NCBI GenBank assembly: GCA_050946255.1
Contig: JBMNUL010000144.1
Span: 1 to 6,602 of the forward strand
Length of the DNA stretch: 6,602 bases
Direction of reading: 5' to 3'
Source of the DNA: JBMNUL01 sp050946255
GTDB lineage: Bacteria; Actinomycetota; Coriobacteriia; Coriobacteriales; CADBOM01
In this document: in pieces, positions 1 to 5,525 of the stretch
Numbering within the stretch: position 1 is the stretch's first letter
Layout: every line of letters starts with the position of its first letter
The notes under the pieces: model-generated
The model's input: only the letters and a program-made list of their open reading frames with translations
What the model was told of the DNA's origin: nothing
Database searches by the model: none
Translations under genes and position numbers: made by a program

Positions 1-1632
1 TCGGTGAGCATCACCTACACGCCGAGCCGCGAGGTTTACGCCACCGCAACGGCGGGCACTTCCATCGACAGCCTGGCGGTCGGCACGACCCAGTCGCTCC
101 AGGAAGGCTCGAGCCTGTATCTGGGCTTGAATGGCATCAACATCCCGGGTACCGGTTCGGTAGACTATCTCACGATCGTCGATGTTCTCCCGTATGCAGG
201 CGATACGACGGTTGTGCCCGACGAGACGGGGACTCTCGTGAGCAGGGGCTCGGAATATGAGATAAATATCACTGGCCCTGTCGTGATAGTGGTGGACGGC
301 GAAGCTCTGGATCCTGCAGATTACGGATATACCGTGTATTACTCCACCGATGAGCCGAGCACGACTTCCGCCTCGGACAACATGAACGCGACATGGGTCA
401 CCGAGGATGATATTTCGGACTGGTCGGCTGTGACCATGATGAAGATCGTCATGGACGACGGATATACCATCGACCCTAGCGATTCAGTTGAATTCGCCGT
501 GCCCGCCGAGATTCCCTTGGGAGCAGCCGAAAGTTTCAGCGGTGACGATTTGCAGATCATCGCCGTGAACTCGTTCGCGTATGCCACCACCTCAGACCCG
601 TCTGCCGATGACATGGTGGGAGTTGAAGGCGTGATCATCCCCATGACGCGCGCATTCATCTCGGGCAATGTGTTCGATGACTTCAATTACGACGGAGTGC
701 GAGAAGCTGACTCATTGGACGATTCGGATGGTTATGACGAACGGGGTCTATCAGACGTCACGGTATCCGTCTACGATTCAAGCGGGACGCTGATTTCCCA
801 GACGACGACGGACGAGGATGGCAACTACGAGATAGCTGTCTCGAGTGGAGATTCGGTGACGGTGACGTTCACCGCTCCCGACGGATATGAGTTTGCCTCC
901 AGCGAGGTAGACACATCGTCGATATTCCCCACGTATGAGATTACCAGCGATTATGCCACCGATTCCGATGGGGACACGATCGAAAACGATGTCGACTCCA
1001 CTGGTAGCGGCACGGTGACCCTTGATTACACCGGCACGACGGTGAAACTCAACGCCGGCTTGCAGCAGACATTGCTTACTGCAGACGTGACAAAGACATG
1101 GGTTGGAGATGTGGCCGACTCGGCAACGTTTACCCTGACCGGCGACGACCAAACCGAGACATTGACTTTGACCAGCGACGATGCCACATCCGACAGCGTG
1201 TGGAGCGGTTCGTTCACAGGGTTGCTCACCTATGACCCGGACGGTAACGCCATCAGCTATACGCTGACCGAGGATGCAATCGATGGCTATACCACCACCA
1301 TTTCAGGATCTGTTTCTGAAGGATTCAGCGTAACGAACACAGATACCACCGAAAGCGGAAGCAGCGATAGCGACACCACCGACAGTGGAGTCACCGAAAG
1401 TGACAGCTCCGACGATAGCGGAAGCACAGACGATAGCACCACGACCACAACCAGCACCACAACCACAACCACAACCACAACTACAGCCACCACCTCTTCT
1501 ACGAGTTCGAGCTCGAGCTCGCTTCCAAAAACAGGTGATGAAACCGGGATATTGATTCTTGGCGCTGGAACGGCGGCAATACTTGGCATCGCGACAGTCC
1601 TTTATGCGCGTCGTCGACGCAGCGAGAAGTAA
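1..1632 (+). CDS. LPXTG cell-wall-anchored surface protein with SdrD-B-like and Cna-B-like domains (5'-truncated)
   Basis: The frame is open through the left edge. The first GTG (base 4) has no visible ribosome binding site and no signal peptide follows, so the true start lies upstream. Counting residues from that GTG, about 1-218 are beta-rich and resemble the N-terminal region of Gram-positive adhesins. An SdrD-B-like domain follows (about 219-354, starting SGNVFDD), with acidic candidate calcium sites DFNYDG (226-231), DEDGN (270-274) and DSDGD (320-324). A Cna-B-like domain spans about 357-448; K364, E423 and N445 are candidates for its internal isopeptide bond. A Ser/Thr/Asp-rich stalk runs to 506. 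The sorting signal is LPKTG (507-511), a hydrophobic helix to 535 and the tail RRRRSEK. Sortase would cleave between T and G and link the protein to peptidoglycan. An adhesin or structural role is inferred from the domains; the ligand is unknown. A terminator follows the stop. Confidence 0.9.
   Translation, partial: SVSITYTPSREVYATATAGTSIDSLAVGTTQSLQEGSSLYLGLNGINIPGTGSVDYLTIVDVLPYAGDTTVVPDETGTLVSRGSEYEINITGPVVIVVDGEALDPADYGYTVYYSTDEPSTTSASDNMNATWVTEDDISDWSAVTMMKIVMDDGYTIDPSDSVEFAVPAEIPLGAAESFSGDDLQIIAVNSFAYATTSDPSADDMVGVEGVIIPMTRAFISGNVFDDFNYDGVREADSLDDSDGYDERGLSDVTVSVYDSSGTLISQTTTDEDGNYEIAVSSGDSVTVTFTAPDGYEFASSEVDTSSIFPTYEITSDYATDSDGDTIENDVDSTGSGTVTLDYTGTTVKLNAGLQQTLLTADVTKTWVGDVADSATFTLTGDDQTETLTLTSDDATSDSVWSGSFTGLLTYDPDGNAISYTLTEDAIDGYTTTISGSVSEGFSVTNTDTTESGSSDSDTTDSGVTESDSSDDSGSTDDSTTTTTSTTTTTTTTTTATTSSTSSSSSSLPKTGDETGILILGAGTAAILGIATVLYARRRRSEK
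1456..1480 (+). repeat. Hexanucleotide (AACCAC)n microsatellite in the Thr-rich stalk
   Basis: About four copies of a six-base AACCAC-type unit encode part of the polythreonine stalk that precedes the LPKTG signal. Because six bases is two codons, slipped-strand gain or loss of a unit would change stalk length without breaking the frame. The repeat is seen directly; length variation between strains is inferred. Confidence 0.6.
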
Positions 1633-1648
1633 CTGATTGAGAACCGAT

Positions 1649-1690
1649 GAGAAAGCCTGGCACAATGTGCCAGGCTCTCTCTTTTTTTTT
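1649..1690 (+). terminator. Rho-independent terminator after the LPXTG gene
   Basis: A perfect 10-bp stem (AGCCTGGCAC at 1654-1663 with GTGCCAGGCT at 1667-1676) closes a three-base AAT loop. The stem can extend through GAG (1649-1651) and CTC (1677-1679) across a two-base bulge. Nine consecutive T (1682-1690) follow, 17 bases after the stop codon. In the opposite direction the hairpin is followed only by TTTCTC, so it would be at best a weak terminator for the converging MFS operon. The remaining bases to 1836 show no other convincing hairpin or gene. Confidence 0.93.
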
Positions 1691-1836
1691 GTGTAGGTAG
1701 CGCGTGGGGTATGGCGGTCTCAAATACATTGGCGTGTGAGGTAAGTGAAATATGGCCTTTAACAGTTACGAGCTACTTTAATGCATGGCCCTTTTCACAT
1801 CGATTTTCCGGACCGACTATCAGCAAAAGCTCACCA

Positions 1837-3066
1837 TCAATCCGCCATCCTGATGTTGTGAATCCTGTAGCTGGAGATAGCGGCAAATGCAGCCAAGCAC
1901 ATATTCACAATCCACAGTGGATCGTAGCCGAGCCCTTGTCCGACGAACACCCCACCGAGATAGGTGCTGAAGAAGGCTCCGATCTGATGACCGATCAACG
2001 CGAATCCATATAGCACTGCAAGTCTTGTTGCCCCGAATTTCTTCGTGATGATGCTCGTGGTCGGCGGTACCGTGGCATCACCCGAGCAACCGAGAATGGC
2101 AGTGGACGCAACCGCGAGGACCATCGTTTTCGGCAGGATTAAAAATCCCAGGGAAACGAAGACCCGGATTGCGTACACGGTTCCGAGAACCCGGTTCATC
2201 CGGAAACGGGAACACAGGAAACCCGTCCCAGCCGCGCCGATCATCGTGAAAATCCCATATACCGTCATTATGTACGAGGCGGTGCTGTTGCTGATCCCCC
2301 ATGAGAGGAACTGGGAGAACAGGTGGCTTTCAATGATGGACATGTTGAATCCGCAGGTGGCAAAAGCCAAGGTCACCAAGCGGTAATCTCTGTCTTTCAG
2401 GGCATCGCCGATTATCGAGAAGATTGATTCGTTTCTCACCTGTTCCTGTTCTTCTTTTCTGGCGTATCGCTTGTTCATCGCCCCGATCCAGATGGCAATC
2501 GGGATGAAGATCAGAAACGGTATCGCGAAAACCGACATCGCAGGCTGAATCCCGAAGCCCGTGATCAGCGACTCCAAGGCAGGAGACATGAGGGCATCCC
2601 CGATGCCGGCGGCAGCTTGGACAAGTCCCGAAGCTGCGGCTGCCCGTTTCTCACCGATGATCGGCGTGATCGCGCTCATCAATATTCCGAAAGCCAAGCC
2701 AGTAGTTCCCAAGGGGAGAACGATGCCGAAGCACAGCAGCAGCGTGATAAAGCTCCTGCACAATGGGGTGAGGCAGAGCCCCGCCACCATTAGAAAGATT
2801 CCGGATATCAGGACGAATCTATGCGAAGTTTTTATGGCCAGCATGCCCATGAACGGTTGGGCGAAACCATAGATCAGCGCACCGACGCCAATGCAGAAAC
2901 TGATGCCCTGATAGTCCACCCCAGTCGGCCCGAGCAGGCCGTTCATCATGATGCCGTAATTGTCGTGGATTCCCTGCTGCACGCCAAAGACAAGACATGC
3001 CACAGCGATGAGGAGAACGCTGCGGAGCAGGGAACTATTTTGTTCTGGTTCCGTTACTTCCGTCAT
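1837..3066 (-). CDS. MFS transporter, oxalate/formate or monocarboxylate antiporter-like
   Basis: This 409-residue protein shows the expected 12 hydrophobic segments, in two groups of six separated by a charged cytoplasmic loop (about 198-230, including KRYARKEEQEQ). The C-terminal half carries ATVPPTTSIITKKFG (331-345) followed by GHQIGAF (360-365 region). This pattern, a PP turn and then a GH-Q-G-F helix, is typical of MFS proteins related to oxalate/formate and monocarboxylate transporters. A small carboxylate or amphipathic metabolite is therefore a reasonable substrate guess, and the direction of transport cannot be told. The length is normal and the gene intact. The ATG at 3064-3066 is preceded by a GAGAGAG purine tract (3074-3080 on the complement) at 7 bases. 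The gene starts 15 bases after the XRE/cupin regulator stop, so the two are almost certainly co-transcribed, with the transporter second. Confidence 0.9.
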   Translation of the reverse strand: MTEVTEPEQNSSLLRSVLLIAVACLVFGVQQGIHDNYGIMMNGLLGPTGVDYQGISFCIGVGALIYGFAQPFMGMLAIKTSHRFVLISGIFLMVAGLCLTPLCRSFITLLLCFGIVLPLGTTGLAFGILMSAITPIIGEKRAAAASGLVQAAAGIGDALMSPALESLITGFGIQPAMSVFAIPFLIFIPIAIWIGAMNKRYARKEEQEQVRNESIFSIIGDALKDRDYRLVTLAFATCGFNMSIIESHLFSQFLSWGISNSTASYIMTVYGIFTMIGAAGTGFLCSRFRMNRVLGTVYAIRVFVSLGFLILPKTMVLAVASTAILGCSGDATVPPTTSIITKKFGATRLAVLYGFALIGHQIGAFFSTYLGGVFVGQGLGYDPLWIVNMCLAAFAAISSYRIHNIRMAD

Positions 3067-3081
3067 AAGAAAACTCTCTCA

Positions 3082-3636
3082 TCACAGTGGTCGATAGTAC
3101 AAAATCATGGAGAGCCATACCGTGTCGTTCCCGATATTCTGATATGCATGCGGCTGATCCGCGAAAAAGTGGATGGAATCTCCCTCTTCCAAATCCGAGC
3201 TTTCCTCACCGGCAGTGATGCGGACCTTGCCGGCGAATACGGTGATGTACTCTTCCGTTCCCGGCATGTGGGGTTGGGCTTCAAGATGGCCGCCCTGGTC
3301 GATTCGGATGCGATAGGTTTCAAACAGGGTGCTCTCGTTGAACGGGAACTCCGGATAATTGATGTAGCGTCCGTCTCCCTCCGTCAGCGGCTTTATATCC
3401 TCTGCACGAATGATGTGGTAGGTTTCCTTTTTGTCTTCCACGATTGAGGAAAATTTCACCTTGTACCCGTTTGCTATCTTCCAGATAACGGAGATGGTCG
3501 GGTTCACATCGCCTTTTTCAATGGCAGAGAGCATGCTGCGGGATACGCCGGTGAGACGGGAAGCCTCATCTAAAGTAAATTGCTTCTTTGCGCGGATTTC
3601 CCGCAGGTTGCCTGCTATGTTTTCCTTGATATCCAT
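3082..3636 (-). CDS. XRE-family transcriptional regulator with C-terminal cupin domain
   Basis: The protein has 184 residues in two domains. An XRE/HTH_3 DNA-binding domain covers about 8-63, with the helix-turn-helix centred on LDEASRLTGVSRSMLSAIEKG (22-42) and the usual VNPTISVIWKIA helix behind it. A small cupin barrel covers about 105-182: H118, H123 and the EE of GTEEY (126-130) form the first cupin motif, and GDSIHFFADQPHAYQN (152-167) with H163 the second. Proteins of this architecture act as one-domain sensors that bind a small metabolite in the cupin and control neighbouring transport or catabolic genes. The ATG at 3634-3636 follows AAGGA (complement of 3642-3646) by 5 bases. It is first in an operon with the MFS gene. 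The tandem repeat array begins 14 bases upstream of its start, so its promoter or operators must lie in or behind that array. Confidence 0.92.
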   Translation of the reverse strand: MDIKENIAGNLREIRAKKQFTLDEASRLTGVSRSMLSAIEKGDVNPTISVIWKIANGYKVKFSSIVEDKKETYHIIRAEDIKPLTEGDGRYINYPEFPFNESTLFETYRIRIDQGGHLEAQPHMPGTEEYITVFAGKVRITAGEESSDLEEGDSIHFFADQPHAYQNIGNDTVWLSMILYYRPL

Positions 3637-3650
3637 TGCGGTCCTTCTTC

Positions 3651-3876
3651 ACGGCATTTTGTTGATGCGCAATTTAAATCATTTCGTAACGAAATTCGTG
3701 CCAATATTGATGCGCTAGCGAAGTTCTGAGTAACGCAGTTTGCGGCATTTTCTTAAAGCTCAATCGAAATCCTTCGTAACGCAATTAGTGCCAAAAATGA
3801 TGCGCTAGCGAAATCCTTCGTAACGCAATTCGTGGCTTTATTGGTACGCAACCGAACTCCTGAGTAACGCAAATTC
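3651..3876. repeat. Five imperfect 44-47 bp tandem repeats in a divergent promoter region
   Basis: Units lie at 3651-3697, 3698-3741, 3742-3787, 3788-3831 and 3832-3876 (47, 44, 46, 44 and 45 bp). Each begins with a GTGCCA-like block (ACGGCA, GTGCCA, GCGGCA, GTGCCA, GTGGCT) and ends with a core around GTAACG plus an AATTC-like tail. GTAACG is invariant at 3686, 3730, 3776, 3820 and 3864, giving steps of 44, 46, 44 and 44. Units 3 and 4 share 22 identical bases (3765-3786 and 3809-3830). Units 2 and 4 share TGATGCGCTAGCGAA (3708-3722 and 3798-3812). Units 2 and 5 share CTGAGTAACGCA. Unit lengths are not multiples of three, so the array is not coding. The array fills most of the 331-base gap between the XRE and PhzF genes. 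A cis-regulatory role is inferred from position only. Confidence 0.88.
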
Positions 3877-3892
3877 CAATATATAGGAATTT
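3871..3892. promoter_or_regulatory. 22-bp AT-rich palindrome upstream of the PhzF gene
   Basis: AAATTCC (3871-3877) and GGAATTT (3886-3892) are exact inverted repeats around AATATATA, which is itself palindromic except for its outermost pair, so 10 of 11 base pairs match. The element abuts the end of the tandem repeat array and lies about 75 bases upstream of the PhzF start. A TATTAT (3894-3899) just downstream resembles a -10 box, but I see no good -35 for it. The site could be an operator for the divergent XRE regulator or another protein; this is inference from symmetry and position. Confidence 0.5.
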
Positions 3893-3957
3893 TTATTATT
3901 TTGTTGTACTCTGCCTGTATCGGTCTGTATTGTGGTTCCTGTGGCGTTGGGAATCCC

Positions 3958-3963
3958 AGGAGG
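3958..3963 (+). promoter_or_regulatory. Ribosome binding site that fixes the PhzF start
   Basis: A perfect AGGAGG stands four bases before the ATG at 3968. This argues against the longer in-frame GTG start at 3932, which would place the Shine-Dalgarno inside the coding region and add 12 residues ahead of the normal MKYYVVDSF beginning of the family. Confidence 0.85.
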
Positions 3964-3967
3964 AAAA

Positions 3968-4753
3968 ATGAAATACTACGTCGTCGATTCCTTTACAAAG
4001 ACTCTGTTCCATGGCAATCCTGCAGGCGTCTGCATCGTCTCCTCTTTCCCCAAAGAAGAGGTCATGCAGAACATCGCTGCCGAGAACCGCCTGTCCGAAA
4101 CCGCATTTGTCATAGCACTGGGGGAGGGCAATTATCGTATCCGCTTCTTTGCCCCAGATGGAGAAGTAGACCTCTGCGGACATGCCAGCCTTGGTTCTGC
4201 CTACATCATCTCGCAGTTCATAGATCCTGACAGAAAGCAGATAACCCTGCAGGCAAACAACGACATGCTCTACGTATCCATTGAAGATGATGGGCGCATC
4301 ACGATGGAATTCCCGAGCTGGAAAGCGGAAGAGAGGGAAGTCACGGATGAAATGGCCGAGGCAGTCGGCTTCAGGCCGATAAGCGCATGGAGCTCAAGGG
4401 ACCTCATCCTTGTCGGTGAGGATGAGGAGACCGTTCGAAACGCCGTTCCAGATGAAGAGAAGATCGGGAAGCTGGAAGAACTTGGCGTGTTGATAACTGC
4501 CAGGGGAAAAGACGCCGACTTCGTCTGCAGGTGCTTCTTCCCCAAGCTCGGAATCCCGGAAGACCCTGTGTGCGGTTCGGCAGAATGCTCGCTCGTTCCG
4601 TTCTGGGCCCGCCAGCTTTCAAAGAACGAACTGGTCAATCAGCAGCTGACAAAACGTGGCGGAACAGTCTATTGCGAGATGAGGGAAAATTCAGTGGCGA
4701 TCAGCGGCTACGTGACGATTTACGCCGAGGCCGATCTCAAAGTCGAAGGGTAA
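3968..4753 (+). CDS. PhzF-family isomerase/epimerase-like protein
   Basis: This 261-residue protein begins MKYYVVDSFTKTLFHGNPAGV, the standard opening of PhzF proteins, which fold as two pseudo-symmetric halves like diaminopimelate epimerase. The four polar active-site residues known from phenazine PhzF (E45, H74, D208, S213) align with E44 in LSETAFV, H72 in EVDLCGHASL, D199 and S204 in EDPVCGSAECS; the five-residue D-to-S spacing is kept. The enzyme is therefore probably active in proton-transfer isomerisation, but the substrate is unknown. No phenazine genes are in the window, so phenazine synthesis should not be assumed. The length is normal for the short members of the family. It is transcribed away from the XRE-MFS operon across the repeat-filled region and may share its regulation. 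No typical terminator follows before the convergent TetR gene. Confidence 0.9.
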   Translation: MKYYVVDSFTKTLFHGNPAGVCIVSSFPKEEVMQNIAAENRLSETAFVIALGEGNYRIRFFAPDGEVDLCGHASLGSAYIISQFIDPDRKQITLQANNDMLYVSIEDDGRITMEFPSWKAEEREVTDEMAEAVGFRPISAWSSRDLILVGEDEETVRNAVPDEEKIGKLEELGVLITARGKDADFVCRCFFPKLGIPEDPVCGSAECSLVPFWARQLSKNELVNQQLTKRGGTVYCEMRENSVAISGYVTIYAEADLKVEG

Positions 4754-4776
4754 GGGGAGAGAATTCTGGGAGATAT

Positions 4777-4827
4777 TCACGTATCCCATTCGGCCTTCGG
4801 CTTGACGTATCCCATCCGACTAGGCCT
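4777..4827. repeat. Short direct repeat between convergent genes
   Basis: ACGTATCCCAT occurs at 4779-4789 and again at 4805-4815, a 26-base step. The match extends weakly on both sides (TTC versus TTG before, TCG versus CCG after). It lies in the 100-base gap between the ends of the PhzF and TetR genes. No hairpin followed by a T-run is visible in this gap, so termination here is unexplained. A function for the repeat is not evident. Confidence 0.5.
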
Positions 4828-4853
4828 GCCTCACGAGACAACGCACTGGCGTT

Positions 4854-5396
4854 TCATCCGAGCATTTCGACATACCATCTGGCCACATTCTCGGGCTTTG
4901 CCTTTCTCCCCGACATGACCCACCACGCCACGGTTTCCCGCAGCGACTCCACGAGCACCCTGCGCCGGAGCTCTGCAGGCGCCCCAGTTGCTTTCCTGGG
5001 CATCGACTGCTCGAGCAGGGGAGTGGCAATCCTCTCGAACGCCACTGCGAACCTCGGCTCTCTTTCGGCGACTAGCTTGGCGAAGATTCCCGAGTGAGAA
5101 CGCGACAGATGGTAGAGCAGATGCGCGATGCGACCCTCTGCGCTGTCTCCTAACGACCCTCCGTGGACGTCTGCTCCATGGGAGTTCATGCCCTCTAGGA
5201 TGTGCCCCTCGAGTTCTGCGCACAGCTCGTCTAGCAGTGCGTCTTTCGTCTCGAAATTGTCATAGAAAGTCGAGCGTCCCACGTTTGCCCTGTCGACGAT
5301 GTCCGCCACTGTGATCTCGGAATAGTGCTTCTCCGAGGCGAGCTCCTCGAATGCGCGGAAAACAGCCTCTCTTGTCCTTTTCTGCCTTCTGTCCAT
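4854..5396 (-). CDS. TetR/AcrR-family transcriptional repressor
   Basis: The protein has 180 residues from the chosen start, a usual TetR size. The N-terminal helices MDRRQKRTREAVFRAFEELA lead into the helix-turn-helix ITVADIVDRANVGRSTFYDNF (28-48) and KDALLDEL, the classic TetR DNA-binding signature. The C-terminal two thirds form the ligand-binding and dimer domain; its end (ETVAWWVMSG, then a short final helix) resembles the C-terminal domain of DhaS/YxaF-like members, a tentative placement. An ATG 12 bases upstream (5406-5408) is in frame, but its first bases overlap the GGAGG (complement of 5402-5406) that stands five bases before the ATG at 5394-5396, so the shorter start is preferred. 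It is divergent from the EamA transporter, whose promoter carries a large palindrome. It most likely represses that transporter, and perhaps itself, until it binds an unknown ligand. Confidence 0.92.
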   Translation of the reverse strand: MDRRQKRTREAVFRAFEELASEKHYSEITVADIVDRANVGRSTFYDNFETKDALLDELCAELEGHILEGMNSHGADVHGGSLGDSAEGRIAHLLYHLSRSHSGIFAKLVAEREPRFAVAFERIATPLLEQSMPRKATGAPAELRRRVLVESLRETVAWWVMSGRKAKPENVARWYVEMLG

Positions 5397-5401
5397 GCAT
5401 G

Positions 5402-5406
5402 CCTCC
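5402..5406 (-). promoter_or_regulatory. Ribosome binding site that fixes the TetR start
   Basis: GGAGG on the minus strand lies five bases ahead of the ATG at 5394-5396. It overlaps the alternative upstream ATG at 5406-5408, which has no comparable site of its own. Confidence 0.8.
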
Positions 5407-5432
5407 ATTTCCGCACAGTTTTTCTGAAGCGT

Positions 5433-5442
5433 CCGATATCGG
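5433..5442. promoter_or_regulatory. Perfect 10-bp palindrome upstream of the TetR gene, possible second operator
   Basis: CCGATATCGG is a perfect palindrome 37 bases upstream of the TetR start codon. With its preceding base it contains TCCGATA (5432-5438), which is also the right-arm core of the larger inverted repeat at 5488-5514. The geometry differs, because the half-sites overlap here and are separated there, so it may be a secondary or half operator used for autoregulation. This is inference. Confidence 0.4.
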
Positions 5443-5457
5443 GCGATGCCGAGGAAA

Positions 5458-5486
5458 TTTACCGCAACTTTCTACCAGACTAGATT
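5458..5486 (+). promoter_or_regulatory. Predicted sigma-70-type promoter of the EamA transporter gene
   Basis: TTTACC (5458-5463) and TAGATT (5481-5486) match four of six positions each of the -35 and -10 consensus and are separated by the optimal 17 bases. Transcription would start near 5493, inside the left arm of the palindrome at 5488-5514, and leave a leader of about 33 bases before the ATG at 5526. Confidence 0.55.
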
Positions 5487-5487
5487 A

Positions 5488-5514
5488 CGTTATCGGACAT
5501 GATATCCGATAACG
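5488..5514. promoter_or_regulatory. 27-bp inverted repeat, likely TetR operator
   Basis: CGTTATCGGA (5488-5497) and TCCGATAACG (5505-5514) are exact 10-bp inverted arms around a seven-base CATGATA centre, which is itself partly symmetric (AT-G-AT). The size and symmetry fit the operators of TetR-family dimers. It begins one base after the predicted -10 box and covers the expected transcription start of the EamA gene, where bound repressor would block transcription. The cognate protein is almost certainly the divergent TetR regulator at 4854-5396. Confidence 0.82.
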
Positions 5515-5525
5515 ATGGGGGTTCT

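Noticed and set aside
1287..1665. Minus-strand open frames opposite the Ser/Thr stalk
   Set aside because: They are low-complexity mirror translations (Val-rich or Cys/Gly-rich runs) of the ACC/ACA repeats of the surface protein gene.
1711..2013. Plus-strand open frame overlapping the end of the MFS gene
   Set aside because: It is mostly antisense to the clear transporter coding sequence, has no recognisable domain and no good ribosome binding site.
3651..3876. CRISPR array
   Set aside because: The whole unit is similar from copy to copy, there are no unique spacers of constant length, repeats are heavily diverged and no cas genes are near.
3932..3967. Longer PhzF start at GTG 3932
   Set aside because: The perfect AGGAGG at 3958-3963 lies just before ATG 3968, and the family begins at MKYYVVDSF; the extra 12 residues would read through the ribosome binding site.
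3968..4753. Phenazine biosynthesis locus
   Set aside because: PhzF-fold proteins are widespread outside phenazine pathways and no other phz gene is present.
4831..5314. Other open frames overlapping the TetR gene
   Set aside because: They are Arg/Ser/Pro-rich shadow frames typical of GC-rich DNA, without domains, while the TetR frame has a full helix-turn-helix signature.
5499..5525. Longer EamA start at ATG 5499
   Set aside because: It lies inside the 27-bp operator, very near the predicted transcription start, with no Shine-Dalgarno; the extra nine residues are hydrophilic and unlike the family N-terminus.
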